This document shows, piece by piece, positions 36,513 through 47,632 of a DNA stretch of 64,000 bases. The first letter of the stretch is position 1. Each line of letters opens with the position of its first letter. The stretch comes from Sistotremastrum niveocremeum HHB9708 (Eukaryota > Basidiomycota > Agaricomycetes > Sistotremastrales > Sistotremastraceae): assembly GCA_001630475.1 (NCBI GenBank), contig KV419401.1, positions 637,045 to 701,044 of the forward strand, written 5' to 3'. Below the pieces are notes generated by a model. The model worked only from the letters and a program-made list of their open reading frames with translations, was not told the DNA's origin and searched no databases. The translations under genes were made by a program, and so were the position numbers.

Positions 36513-37503
36513 ATGTCCTCTCCGTCCCCGTCTCCAGCGGTACAAGCGACAATCAATCTTGATGAAAGCTCAGCGCCGGCCCCAGAACCGGAACGCGCTC
36601 AGGCTGCTGATGCCTTTGACACGACACTATTTCGGCAGTTGTTGAATTTATTGGTCGAGCAGAGTGCGACGATCAAAGAGCATGGGAAGAAACTTTATAC
36701 CTTGGTAAAAAATGCGCTGAAAGGTGAGGATCTCATCCGTTGTATCTGCGCTGTCGATGTATGGATTGACAATAGATGAACAACCACATGATGAGGCTCA
36801 CATGGAAAGTGAACAGCTGTGGGGCGGACTCTACGAAATCGCGGGGGCAAAAATTGAAGAGGAAGCAGAAGAATGGAAGGGCTTGATGGACGTTTCATTG
36901 GTCTTTGTGAGTGACACGCTCAATAATGTATGAATTTCGTTGAACCCTCGACAGATTGCCATTTTCTTGGCCGTCCTTACAGCATTCCTGGTACCTGTTA
37001 CTCAGAGCCTGGTCCCTGCCCCTAGTTCTCCCTCTGGCGACGTTACAAATAACTCAACAATATCCCCCTCTCTGCTGCCGCCAAAGTCTGAGCACAATGT
37101 TTGTGCGCTGTATTACTTGGCGCTCATCACTGCCGTACGTCACTGCCCTGATACTAGGAACACATTCGATCGAGACTTACCTACATGTCAGATGTGTAAT
37201 GTCGTTCTCTGTGTAGTGGGACGTCAGTGGGTCGGGAAGCTATTGAGTCGCCCGGGCGGAAGAACACATTGTGAGCGGACGATGCGACACGAGAAGAGGA
37301 AGGAACTTGCTCATGGGTGGATCAAACCGCTCGTGGCTGTCCTATACTGGTCCCTGCTACTCTCCATCGGCGTGTTCATTGCAGGCCTCCTCTACCAACT
37401 CAGGAACCTCTCGACTTCTTTTGATGAAAGTGCGCCGATTCTTGAGACGACGTGGAGCCTCGGGATTCTACTCGCAGCTCATGGTCGAAGCCTCGTATAT
37501 TAG
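36513..37503 (+). CDS. DUF6535 copy 4, truncated after the fourth membrane segment
   Basis: Exons 36513-36723, 36776-36906, 36955-37134 and 37192-37503 join in frame to only 277 aa. The N-terminal half is well preserved: FDTTLFRQLLNLLVEQ, a short coiled coil (6 residues between VEQ and HG), EEAEEWKGLMDVSLVF, and membrane segments IAIFLAVLTAFLVPV, CALYYLALITAMCNVVL and AVLYWSLLLSIGVFIAGLL. Within the fourth, after SLGILLAA, family similarity stops abruptly and the frame ends with HGRSLVY. The entire soluble C-terminal half is missing from the next 150 bp, where the duplicated upstream region of copy 5 begins. It is either a deletion product fused to unrelated DNA or an anchor-only protein that is still made; the intact splice sites keep the second option open. 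Confidence 0.82.
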
Positions 37504-37661
37504 CGAGCCTTTCGCCGAAGATCTCGTGTATACTTATGCATGTCAAAAAGATTCCAGTCATCGGGGCATCGTCCGTCATGATCTAGCCAAAATCTATATG
37601 TACCTTTGTCTTATTTATCATGCAGTCCTACTTTGTTTCTGAATATTCCGGATATTTTGAA

Positions 37662-38129
37662 AGCAGAAAGCAGAGCGTGGGAAATTCGAGCCTCGGCGCT
37701 TTCTCAGAATCGTTGCCCCCGTCGCGCTCAGTCGTGCTTTCTGCCCTCTCTCGCATCGTCAAAGGTATGCCATTCACTCTCATCTGTGGATGGAAATATG
37801 AACTGCTAGCAACAGCCACATTCTTTACGCGTTGATCGCGTTCACAATCATGGATTTTTAAAAAAATTACGGCCTCCTTCCAACGTCATCCACGCCATCG
37901 CGACCTACAGTAGATGAAGCACATCGCGATGCCACCTCTGCACTCATCTTAGCACTCTCATAACCTCGAATCCCTCGACCCGGCCCAACCCTTGAATCCG
38001 ACACTATCACGACAACGCTCTGTGCACAGCCTGCCCTTGGTCTCACGTTAGACGCGCTGATGAGCCCACCGCTATATGAAGGTACAACACGATGTTGACG
38101 TGCGAATACCCCTCTTTCCTCTCACCACC
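37662..38129 (+). repeat. Duplicated 5' segment of copy 5 (partner 26979-27437)
   Basis: Aligns end to end with the region before copy 3, from the AAAGCAGAAAGC-type start and the distal element GAGCGTGG (37673-37680) to the start codon. It begins about 160 bp after the truncated copy 4, so the recombination that removed the tail of copy 4 probably ended near here. Confidence 0.75.
38049..38080 (+). promoter_or_regulatory. Core promoter block of copy 5
   Basis: TAGACGC (38049-38055), six bases, GAGCCCACCG, then TATATGAA (38073-38080), 57 nt before the ATG at 38130. Matches the blocks of copies 1 and 3 in order and spacing. Confidence 0.6.
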
Positions 38130-40401
38130 ATGTCTACACCCCTAGACTCAGCTTCCTCCCCGCCAATGTCACAGCCCGCGGCTCCTACTTCGACGGCAAC
38201 AGCTCAGGATGCGTTCGATACGCCACGGTTCAATCGGCTGCTGGCGTTGATGGAAAAGCAGGGTGAAACATTGCTTGACCATGGGAAGAAATTGGACGCC
38301 TTGGTTGAAGATGCGCAGAGAGGCGAGGGATTCAATGCTTGCGGGCGACATCGCATACGATAACTTTTATCATAGACGATCTACCGTATGACGAGGAGGA
38401 AGATCCGATCGACAGTGAGCAGCTCTGGAGTGGGGTGTACGAGATTGCCTCAGCGAAGATGAAAGAAGAAGCGGAGGAATGGAAGGGCTTGATGGACGTC
38501 TCACTAGTATTCGTGGGTAAAGGTCGGGGATTTTGCCTACTTGCCGTTACTAACAGTATCCAGATTGCCATTTTCTTGACGGTGCTGACCGCGTTTCTCG
38601 TCCCGGCTGCTCAAGCCTTGAGCCCATCCCCAAGCGACACTCAAAGTAATTCAACCTCGCCTCTTCCTCCTCTCCCACCCAGATCAGATCAGAATGTCTG
38701 TGCATTTTACTATCTATCTCTGATCATGGCTGTATGTTAAAACGCATTCGCGCATCTTGATTGGACGGATGTTGATGTCTTCTTTTTTCTCAGATGTGCA
38801 ATGCCGTTCTGTGTGTGCTGGGGCGTCGGTGGGTTGGAAGGTTACTCAGCCGTCCCAATGGAAAGACCCACAGGGAGCGGACAATGCGGCACGAAGCGCG
38901 GAAAAAACTAGCCTATAGTTGGATCAAGCCGCTCGTCGCAGTGCTCTATTGGTCCCTCCTGCTGTCTATCGGTCTTTTCGTTTCGGGGCTCCTGTATCAA
39001 CTACGAAACCTGTCGAACTCTTTTGACCAGCCTGCCTCTATCCTGGAGACGACGTGGGGCCTGGGGATCTTACTCGCGGCCCTCATCGTTGCAACTGTTG
39101 CAGCGACGACAGTTCACGCCCTTCGTTTTGAGAGCTCGCCTTTTGAAGGCGTTCTCAGCAAGATCCTCGTCGGCATTCTTCATCGGTTCGGGGAGCGATG
39201 GAAGTTGATCAAGAATTGGAGAGTCGGCGTGGAATGGGAGTCAGAGAGGGATGCCTTCAAGACCTCCATGGAGTTGATCGCAGAGGCCAACGATCCCAAG
39301 TTACTGGATCGTGTGGCCCCTTCGTTCTCTTATTTTGCATGGATTTGCTACGACGAAGGGTCGATCGAGACACTGGCACGGGCACACGATCGGCTAGTTG
39401 CCTCAGATACGTCGACTCGGGTCCGGGAAACGGTCGGGGCCCAGATCTCTCGATTCGCAAACCTTTGTCGAAGATATCCGTGGTTGGTAGAGGATCGACC
39501 AAGGAATAAGATTAACGAGATCGATCAGTTCATTCGCACCCGAGGTCCCTTCCCGTCCTGCTTCCCCGGCTGGGCGACGATCGTCTCATTCCGTGAGAAC
39601 AACGAGGATCTCCTTGAGATTGGTTCTCTACCAGCCCATGAATGTGTTGCACAGCTCTTGTGCACGTACGACCAAAACGGGGCACTCGGAGACCGGGTAG
39701 GGATCTTTGAAGCAGCTGTTGATCATTGCGATAGACTCGTCTTTGTCGGAGACGAGGAAGACGTCTTGCAAATTTTATCGAACGTCGATCCTCTTTCATT
39801 CGCCAGATCTTTCATGCGGGCCCCGGAGACAGTAGCCTTCGATGATCACAGCTTCTTCCTTCCGTTCCTTGTCCGTGAACGACAAACTGAGATTCTTCTT
39901 CATATGAACGAATTCCTGAAGGATCCGCCCAGCAATCTCAATCACGTCCATGTATCCGCCATTCTCTGTGCTGTTCTTTCTCCCGATTCCCCCCTCCCTC
40001 TCCACATTGATATCTCTCCCATCATCGCATTCGTCACCCATCATCCGCACGGGCGCTTTTGGACCAAGATCAGCGCCTCTCTCGTTCTCTATCTTGCAGA
40101 GTGCGAGATCTCGGAGTTGTCAGATCCCAATGTCGCTTTTGCATTCCTTTGTCATTGCATTGACATCAACTCCTTCGTCTTGGAAACTAGCGACGATACT
40201 CGCTCACGAGCTCAAAGTATCTTGAATACTCACTTCCTTCCCAACATTACTCCTTTACCGCCATCCCGATCTCCATCGACTTCTCCCAGCAGCCCACAAC
40301 CTGCTCACCTTGCTCCCTCTTCAGAGGATCTCAATGATTCTCAGCCTCATGGAAGCTTCCGTCGCCGTCGCTCTTCAGCGTCTGTCATTCACATCGGATA
40401 G
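38130..40401 (+). CDS. DUF6535 membrane protein copy 5
   Basis: Exons 38130-38322, 38376-38512, 38564-38731 and 38794-40401 give 701 aa. Intron 1 begins with GC (GCGAGG at 38323); the exon end, phase and following exon match every other copy, so a GC-AG intron is the simplest reading. The coiled coil is the shortest type, six residues between MEKQ and HG. The membrane helices (IAIFLTVLTAFLVPAA; CAFYYLSLIMAMCNAVL; AVLYWSLLLSIGLFVSGLL; GLGILLAALIVATVAATT) and the soluble half with AEANDPKLLDRVAPSFSY and RETVGAQISRFAN are intact. The tail RRRRSSASVIHIG ends like copy 1, without the EMT extension. Together with the shared promoter, this groups copies 1, 3 and 5. Molecular function is unknown. Confidence 0.9.
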
Positions 40402-41350
40402 CATCCTATAAGCAAAGGTCGGTGTCTATTTCTTGGTCATACTCTAGAGTATCTAACGAGTATCGTTAGTTCTCAATGCCCATAGGCTGCCGGCGTAGCA
40501 CGCGATTGAAGAGCTACTTCCGGACGGTGACCACGCCTAGCTCTTGCAGTGATCGCCATTGATCAGACCACCTCATCACAGGTTTTAGAAGAGTCAAGAA
40601 GGGCAGCCGGTGCACATGTCGTACTTCAACGAGACCCTCCGAGTCATTGAACATTGCAGTGTCGCTTTGAATGGGCGGGAAACTTTCCGCGACAGAGCCT
40701 ACAACATGTGTAGCTTTAGCAGTGAAATGTGATACAGGTTTTGTGTGAACAAGAGATAATGCCAGCAGGTAATGAATGTACTGCCACTACGAATTCCACA
40801 TGAGTATAGCCCTGTCGTCAAAGCCAGGAAGGATTTGCCATTCTGAGTAGTGAGTTAATCGTGGGACCAAGCGTGGGACAGCGCCGAAATTCCCAGCTGA
40901 ACCATCATCACGGCCGTCCATTTGTCTCTGGCTCTTTGATCACAATGCTGGATACCTTATCAGGTACCCACACCCAGAAATCAGCTTGGCTGTCGCCATG
41001 TTTTACGAGTCACTGAAGGCCGACGCTAATGCTTGGGGTTTCAAATGAGCGGACTCGGAAAAAATACTGCTACGACGAAGTAACTCAACTGACAGGAACA
41101 AGCTTTTACGCTGCCCGATCACGATCGAGAACCGCCGAGAGGTAATCAGGAAGGCTGAACCTCCACGACTGACCACTGAAATCGCGGTTGACCTAGGCCA
41201 ACTAGGGGCAGGGTCGAGACACCCATCACTACAACGAATGCCAGTACTAGTGTCGTCTTTCGAGATGCCGAATTTGAACGATGGTCTCATTGTTTCTTCC
41301 TCAAAACCCGCTGTGGATGCTCTTTCCACCACTTCCTTTCCTTAGCCATC
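40402..41350. other. Intergenic stretch with distal upstream element
   Basis: Between copies 5 and 6. AGCGTGGGA at 40870-40878 is 481 bp before the ATG of copy 6; 41105-41160 resembles the region before copy 4. The TAGACGC/GRGCCCA block is not found here. No gene is recognised. Confidence 0.5.
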
Positions 41351-43714
41351 ATGTCCTCTTCGCCAGCGTCCGCCAGACATCCTGAATCGCCTTCACCAAA
41401 TTTACAAGATCCCGCTCGCGATGCGTTCGATACTCCATTGTTCCATCGACTCCTCGGCTTAATCGAGAAGCAAAACGACGCGATAGAACAGCAGAAGGTC
41501 ACGCTGAAGGAACAAAAGGAGACGATGGATGAGCAACAGCGAACCTTGAGACAGCATGGAGGCAAGCTGGATGAGTTAGTCAAGGATGCGCAAAGAGGTA
41601 AGTCTTGGCAACTCGTCACTTCCTGGCTTATTGATTGTTTCTTCTAAGACAATTTACCGTACGATGAGGAAGCGTCACCCGTGTATAATGAACAGCTTTG
41701 GAGCGGCGTTTATGAGATATCTGCAGCAAGAATGAGAGAAGAAGCTGAGGAATGGAAGGAAATTATGGACGTTTCGCTAGTATTTGTGAGTGAAATCTCG
41801 GACCGGGCGAATTCATGGAACTCACAATAAAGATCCTTAGATTGCCATATTCTTGACGGTGTTGACAGCGTTTCTCGTGCCCGCTGCTCAAGCCCTGAAC
41901 CGACCTCCCAGTGGAACTCCAAGCAACTCGACCGCTCCGCCGCCACCCCTCCCACCAGAATCTGCTCAAAATGTCTGTGCTTTATACTATCTGGCACTTA
42001 TCATGGCAGTACGTCCTTTGAGGGTCAGATTCTTGGCGTAAATGTTAAGCGTATTGGGTTCCAGATGTGCAACGCTGTTCTGTGCGTGCTCGGACGACAA
42101 TGGGTCGGAAAGTTGTTAAGCCGACCCATTGGGGAAACCCACCGAGAAAGGACAATGCGTCGTGAAGCTCGCAAGAGGCTAGCATATGGCTGGATTAAGC
42201 CTCTCGTTACGATCCTATACTGGTCCCTCCTCCTTTCCATCAGTCTTTTCATCTTTGGACTCCTATATCAGCTTCGCAACCTCTCTACTTCATTCGATCA
42301 ACCCGCCCCGATCCTGGAGACCACGTGGAGTTTAGGAATCTTTCTAGCCGCTCTCATTCTCGGGACCATTGCAGTCACCACGATCCATGCCATCCGGTTC
42401 GAATCTTCCCTATTCGAGGGCCTGCTGAGCGAATTAATCGTGAAGATTCTTCAGCGGTTCGAAGGGCGATGGAAGTGGATCAAGGACTGGAGAGTCAGCG
42501 TTGATTGGAAGTCACCCGAGTGTCTCTACAGAACTTCCATGGAGTTAATTGCCGAAGCCAACGATCCAAAGCTACTGGATCGCGTGGCGTCTTCGTTTTC
42601 GTACCTGGCATGGGTATGGTTCGGAAGAGGATCAACCGAGCTGCTGGATCGTGCTTATGATCGGTTGATGGCGAGCGACACCTCAATTCGAGTTCGGGAA
42701 ACCGTCATAGCACAGATGTCACGATTTGCGAAGATTTGTCAAGAATATCCGCCAGCTGTAGAAGAGCCGCTGGGGATGGACGATTTCGATCACATCCTCC
42801 GCTATCGTTATTCACTCCCTGCCGACTTTCCCGCACGAGCGACTATCCTCTCATTCCAAGAGAATAACGGAGATTTGCTTGAAGTCGGAGCGCTGCCGGT
42901 TAACGAATGCATCGCCAGGATTTTATGCACGTATGACCAGGACAAGCGACTTGGAGACCGCCGTCGGCTCTTTGAAGCAGCGCTCAGACATTGTGCTTCG
43001 CTTGTCGCTACTGGAAAGCAGGATGACGTCATACAAATCCTCTCCCATGTTGACTGTCTTGCAATCGTCAGATCATTCATGCGGGCTCCTGATCGATGGG
43101 TCTCTTATTCCAAAAACTTCTTTCCCTTCCTCGTCCGAGATCGCCAGGTTCATATTCTTCATCACGTTACCGAGTTTCTCAGAAATCCTCCAAGCGACAT
43201 CAACTACGATAACATATCATTCATCTTATCTGTTCTCCTTCCCTCTAAATTCTCTCTTCCTCTCTCCATCGATTTCTCTCCCATCTTCGCACATGTCATT
43301 CACGGCTTGCATGAGGACTCTTGGGGCGATATTAGTGCCTCTCTCCTTCGCTACCTTGAGGAGTGCGATATGTCGGTGGTTTCAGATCATCTTGCCATTG
43401 TGACTTTCCTTCAGTGCTGCGCTAATCCTGACATCCGTACTGCGGGTGGGATTGGAATCCGTACACAAGCTCAGTACCTTTTGGATACTTTACATGTACG
43501 TCCAAGAATTACTCCATTACCGCCATCTCGTCCCTCGACTCCCCCGCCTTCAATCGATAGAGCTTTTGCAGATAACTCGATGTTGAATGCCACGCCGGTT
43601 GCATATCCTCCTTGGCATACGAGCGCAGACAGAATTTCGCAGCATCCGTCAACATTTTCTCCACCGGAAATGAAAACCCGATCAATGGGTTTCTCTCAAT
43701 ACACATTGTTATAG
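41351..43714 (+). CDS. DUF6535 membrane protein copy 6
   Basis: Exons 41351-41597, 41649-41785, 41841-42008 and 42065-43714 join to 733 aa. It has the longest coiled coil of the set, 27 residues between IEKQ and HG, built of EQQK, KEQK and DEQQ heptads. The membrane helices (IAILFLTVLTAFLVPAA-like; CALYYLALIMAMCNAVL; TILYWSLLLSISLFIFGLL; SLGIFLAALILGTIAVTT) and the soluble half with AEANDPKLLDRVASSFSY and RLMASDTSIRVRETV are intact. The C-terminal tail differs from all other full copies: after PLPPSRPSTPPPS it ends in SPPEMKTRSMGFSQYTLL, without RRxS or VHIEM. Either the tail was replaced or the old one was lost by a late frame change. Function unknown. Confidence 0.9.
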
Positions 43715-44575
43715 TAATTGCGGGGGCCGGTCGGACTCTGGTTGTATGAAACCACAGCTCGTGAAGATACATCAGATTCAGAGCCACGAGCACAGTACAA
43801 AGTCGGATGGGATCATATGAAATTCTCGAGGTCAAATTCGGAGGACGACACCGTTGTCTGCTCTGAGCCCACGTACCCCAATGCGGCGTCAGGAGTCTCG
43901 GAACAGCTTTGAAAGAGTAGTCACTGTAATGTGTGATCAAAAACTAGTTTCGGCAGCACGAGTTGACCAGATTGTTTGGCGGGCGTCGGATGGAATAAAA
44001 CCTTTGGGAAGAGTTGACATCCAAAGTCATGGAGAATAGCCTAGTTTCTGTAGTGATGATAGTGTATTACAATTTCGTCGCAAAGCAAGCTTCAGAGCAG
44101 TCTTGAGAGCCTTGGGAAAAGCAGCTCAGTCGGAGCATGAAAATTGTCGAATTTATTCACTCAACCGTCATCGCAGTCGACCTCGCCTGGAGGATTTATT
44201 TACTTCTTCGCCCTCTTCAAAGTAATGCTAACCACCGCATGCCTGAGGGAAAAAACTCAAAGGTAAGCACTCAACATGATGATGTCTCAGTAAACGCTTA
44301 TCATAGATGGTACCGGTATACTGGCGCAAAACTCGCTGCCACCCACCAAAGTGACAGCACTGACGAGTTGCACATAGGCTATTCGAACATTATTAAATAA
44401 CCATGATTGGAATGGTCCACGAGAATATTTGGAAGCGCTCGAGGGGGAGATTGAGAGGCTCCTGGCGTTGTCGGCGTTGAGGCCGGACGGTTGGCCCATC
44501 GTAGACCGACCGGCATCAAAACCTATCTTAGCCCAAAAGAACGCCTTGATCACGACCTCAATCTTCTCTCCTACC
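43715..44575. other. Intergenic stretch with upstream elements of copy 7
   Basis: Between copies 6 and 7. A diverged distal element GAGCATGA (44133-44140) lies 443 bp before the ATG, and GGCCCATCGTAGACC near 44493 recalls the proximal block of copies 2 and 4. No gene is recognised. Confidence 0.5.
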
Positions 44576-46921
44576 ATGTCTGCACAATCTGTTCCGACAG
44601 TCATCCCATCCAGTCCAAACACTCAATCTAAGGCTTCGACTGCAGCGGAGGATGCTTTCGATACGCCACGATTTAATCGCCTCCTGGAACTGATGGAGAA
44701 GCAAGTCGTGTCGACGGAAGAGCAGAAGAAGGCGTTGGTGAACCAAGGAGTGAAGTTGGATACGTTGGTGAAGGATGCCTTGAGAGGTGAGTTGTTGAAA
44801 GACTCACGTTGAACATAATCGTAATCGATGCTTCTCAGACGAGCAACCCTACGACGAAGAAGAGGATCCCGAGAACAACGAACAGCTGTGGGGTGGAGTG
44901 TACGAAATTGCTACCGCTAAGATGAAGGAACAAGCAGAGGAATGGAAAGGGCTGATGGATGTATCGTTGGTATTCGTGAGTGAAAGTTTGGTCTCTAAAT
45001 TGCCTGTTGTTGACCTGATCCAGATTGCCATCTTCTTGACCGTACTCACCGCTTTTCTGGTACCCGCTGCTCAAGCCTTGAACCCGGCTCCAAGCTCGCC
45101 TTCGAGTAACTCAACTGTATCAGCTCCTCCCCTGCCACCGAAGCCTGCTCAAAATGTGTGCGCTCTGTATTACTTAGCACTTATTTCAGCGGTATGTATA
45201 TTCAGTGCCCACCTCTTTTCAGAACATTTATTGTATCCGGATTTTAGATGTGTAACGCTGTCCTGTGCGTGCTTGGCCGACAATGGGTCGGAAAGCTTTT
45301 GAGTCGACCTACGGGGAAAACACACAAAGAGCGGACGATCCGTCACGAAGTACGCAAGGAACTGGCCTATACTTGGCTAAGACCTCTCGTCGTCGTTCTC
45401 TACTGGTCCCTCATCCTCTCCATCGGTCTTTTCCTATCCGGCCTTCTCTATCAGCTTCGCAACCTCTCCACATCCTTCCAGCAACCTGCTCCAATCCTCG
45501 AAACTACATGGAGACTCGGAATCGTACTTGCGACTTCAATCGTTACAGCCCTCGCTGCAACAACTATACACGCCACCAAATTCGAAGGTTCTCCTTTCGA
45601 AGGAGTATTCAGTACGCTAGTTGTTGTGTTCATCGAGCATCTCAGAAATCGATGGAGATGGAGGTGGACTCAGAAGTGGAGAGCTGGAATAGATCGCATA
45701 TCAGGGGCGGATCAATTTAGGATTTGCATGGATTTGATCGCTGAGGCGAGCGATCCCAAATTGCTGGATCGCGTGTCCTCCTCCTTCTCTTATAAGGCCT
45801 GGGTCTTGTTGCAATGGTCAGACAAAGTGCCGATTGAGCTGCTGAAACGGGCCTACGACCGGTTGATGGCGTCAGACACGTCTACCCGCGTTCGGGAGAC
45901 TGTCAGGGCCCAGATGTCTCGCTTTGCAAAGTATTGCAGGGAATATCCATGGGGGGTAGAGGACGCAGTCATCAAGCCTAAGTTCTTGGAATTCCTTCGC
46001 TCTCGGTATTCCTTCCCTTCCGATTTCCCTACTTGGGCAACCGTGATCTCATTCCAGGCGAATAACGAGGATCTCCGTGAAATGGGCGCGCTGTCATGTG
46101 AAGAATGTCTTGCGAAGCTTACGTGTACTTATGACCAAGACAGACAACTAGGAGAGCGCTATAGGATCTTTGAAATGGCCCTCATCCACCTGAATTCATT
46201 TGTTCATGGTGGAGAAGAGGGTCGTGTTGCGCAGTTTCTCTCGCATGTTGATCGTCTTTCCGTCGTCAGATCTCTCATGCGGGCTCCCAATATCTGGTTC
46301 TATTATTTCAATGACTTCCTTCGGTTTCTTGTCCATGATTGCCGGACGGAGTTCCTCCTATATATCAACGAATTCCTTAAGAATCCCCCCGACAATGTCA
46401 ATTATACGACTGTGTCCTATATTTTGGATGCCATCCTTTCTTCGGAGTTCGCCCTCCCCATCAACACAGACTTTTCCCCCATCATTGCGTCGGTCACTCG
46501 CCATCCGCATTGGCGCGCTTGGGAAAATATCTCCAGTTCATTAATCAGCTACTTCGGTCGATGTAATCTCCTCGCATTGTCGGATCCCACTTCTGTCGTC
46601 ATGTTCCTGCGGCAATGTGTCGATCCAGAGTTCGGCGACGAGCAGACACCTCCTTTTAATACCACCGACGAATCTCGTAATCAAGCTCAGTATATACTGG
46701 ACACTCACTTTCGTCACACCATCATGCCCTTACCTCCGTCCCGCCCTGCCACCCCATCTTTCTGCATCAATGCCACACCTCCAGCAGAAACCGCACTAGT
46801 CAAGCTGCCGGACATTCCTCCCCACTCCTCCGAGACCCTCGAGACGCAGCGTAGACAAGGTCTTCATCGAAGACTTTCTTCTTCGTCCATCCATCTCGAA
46901 ATGTCCAGTGCGGCAAATTAG
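44576..46921 (+). CDS. DUF6535 membrane protein copy 7
   Basis: Exons 44576-44786, 44839-44975, 45024-45191 and 45248-46921 join to 729 aa. The coiled coil is intermediate, 13 residues between MEKQ and the NQG that replaces HG. Membrane helices are IAIFLTVLTAFLVPAA, CALYYLALISAMCNAVL, VVLYWSLILSIGLFLSGLL and RLGIVLATSIVTALAATT. The soluble half carries AEASDPKLLDRVSSSFSY and RLMASDTSTRVRETVRAQMS. The tail HRRLSSSSIHLEMSSAAN keeps the RRxS and IH[LI]EM pattern. All splice sites are GT-AG and no frame problem is visible. It is the last intact copy of the array; the next, at 48987, is decayed. Confidence 0.9.
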
Positions 46922-47266
46922 TCAAAATCATCTCATAGTCAGCCGTCATTCTTTGTACTCCCCTGTTCTGGACGCCGAGATATCTAGAATCTCACGTTGA
47001 TCTCAATTTTCCTTTTATGTGCAATAGCGAAACACCGAATGCCAATCATCTCGCAAAATTTCACGCTTCCCCGTTGCCTTGCCAGGATTGCAAAAATTAT
47101 GTCAACGCTCCTTCCATATATTTTGAAAATTGATCTGCCTGACACGCATCGAGATGCAATCCCAGAGTGGAGTGAACATTTTATTTTTCTCACAGGCATA
47201 CTGCAACTTAATTGGATGAACACATTGTATCTTTGCATATAGAGGGACGCTTGATCAATTGCCTCG
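46922..47266. other. Convergent intergenic region
   Basis: 345 bp between the stop of copy 7 (plus) and the stop of the small minus-strand gene. Presumably both 3' untranslated regions; nothing else seen. Confidence 0.5.
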
Positions 47267-47632
47267 CTAGGCTCGCTTATAGCTTCCTTCATAGTCACCA
47301 TCCAACCCTTGCTGTTTCCCTTCGCCCGAGAACACACCAATGAGCCCATCTGCATCCACCAAACGAAGATCTGCATGTTGTCCATGAATCTTCAGAGTGT
47401 AAGTTCCCGCAACGAAGCCAGCGGCATCTTCGGAGCCAACATAAGAGTGGAAGACACCCTTGCCCACGTGTCCGTTGGCGGGACCTTGACCGTGTAGGTG
47501 GTCAAGAGTCCATCGTAAGGTTTGACCGTCGGCTTCGACTTTCAGTTCGCCGCCAAGAGCTACAGTCGAAGATCAGTGCCTTTCAATCAATATCGTGTTG
47601 AGCCGCGACTCGCCTTTTTCAGCGGAAGCCAT
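47267..47632 (-). CDS. Small soluble protein of unknown function
   Basis: Two exons, 47632-47614 and 47559-47267, encode 103 aa starting MASAEKALGGELKVEADG. The intron starts with GC (GCGAGT right after AAAAAG), because reading through hits a stop and the second exon joins in phase one. There is no leader or membrane segment. The sequence is rich in Gly and alternating hydrophobic residues (VGKGVFHSYVGSEDAAGF, GTYTLKIHGQHADLRLVD, GLIGVFSGEG), which suggests a small beta-sheet fold. I do not recognise the family. It lies between the last intact DUF6535 copy and the decayed one, on the opposite strand. The good codon continuity across the intron supports a real gene. Confidence 0.65.
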
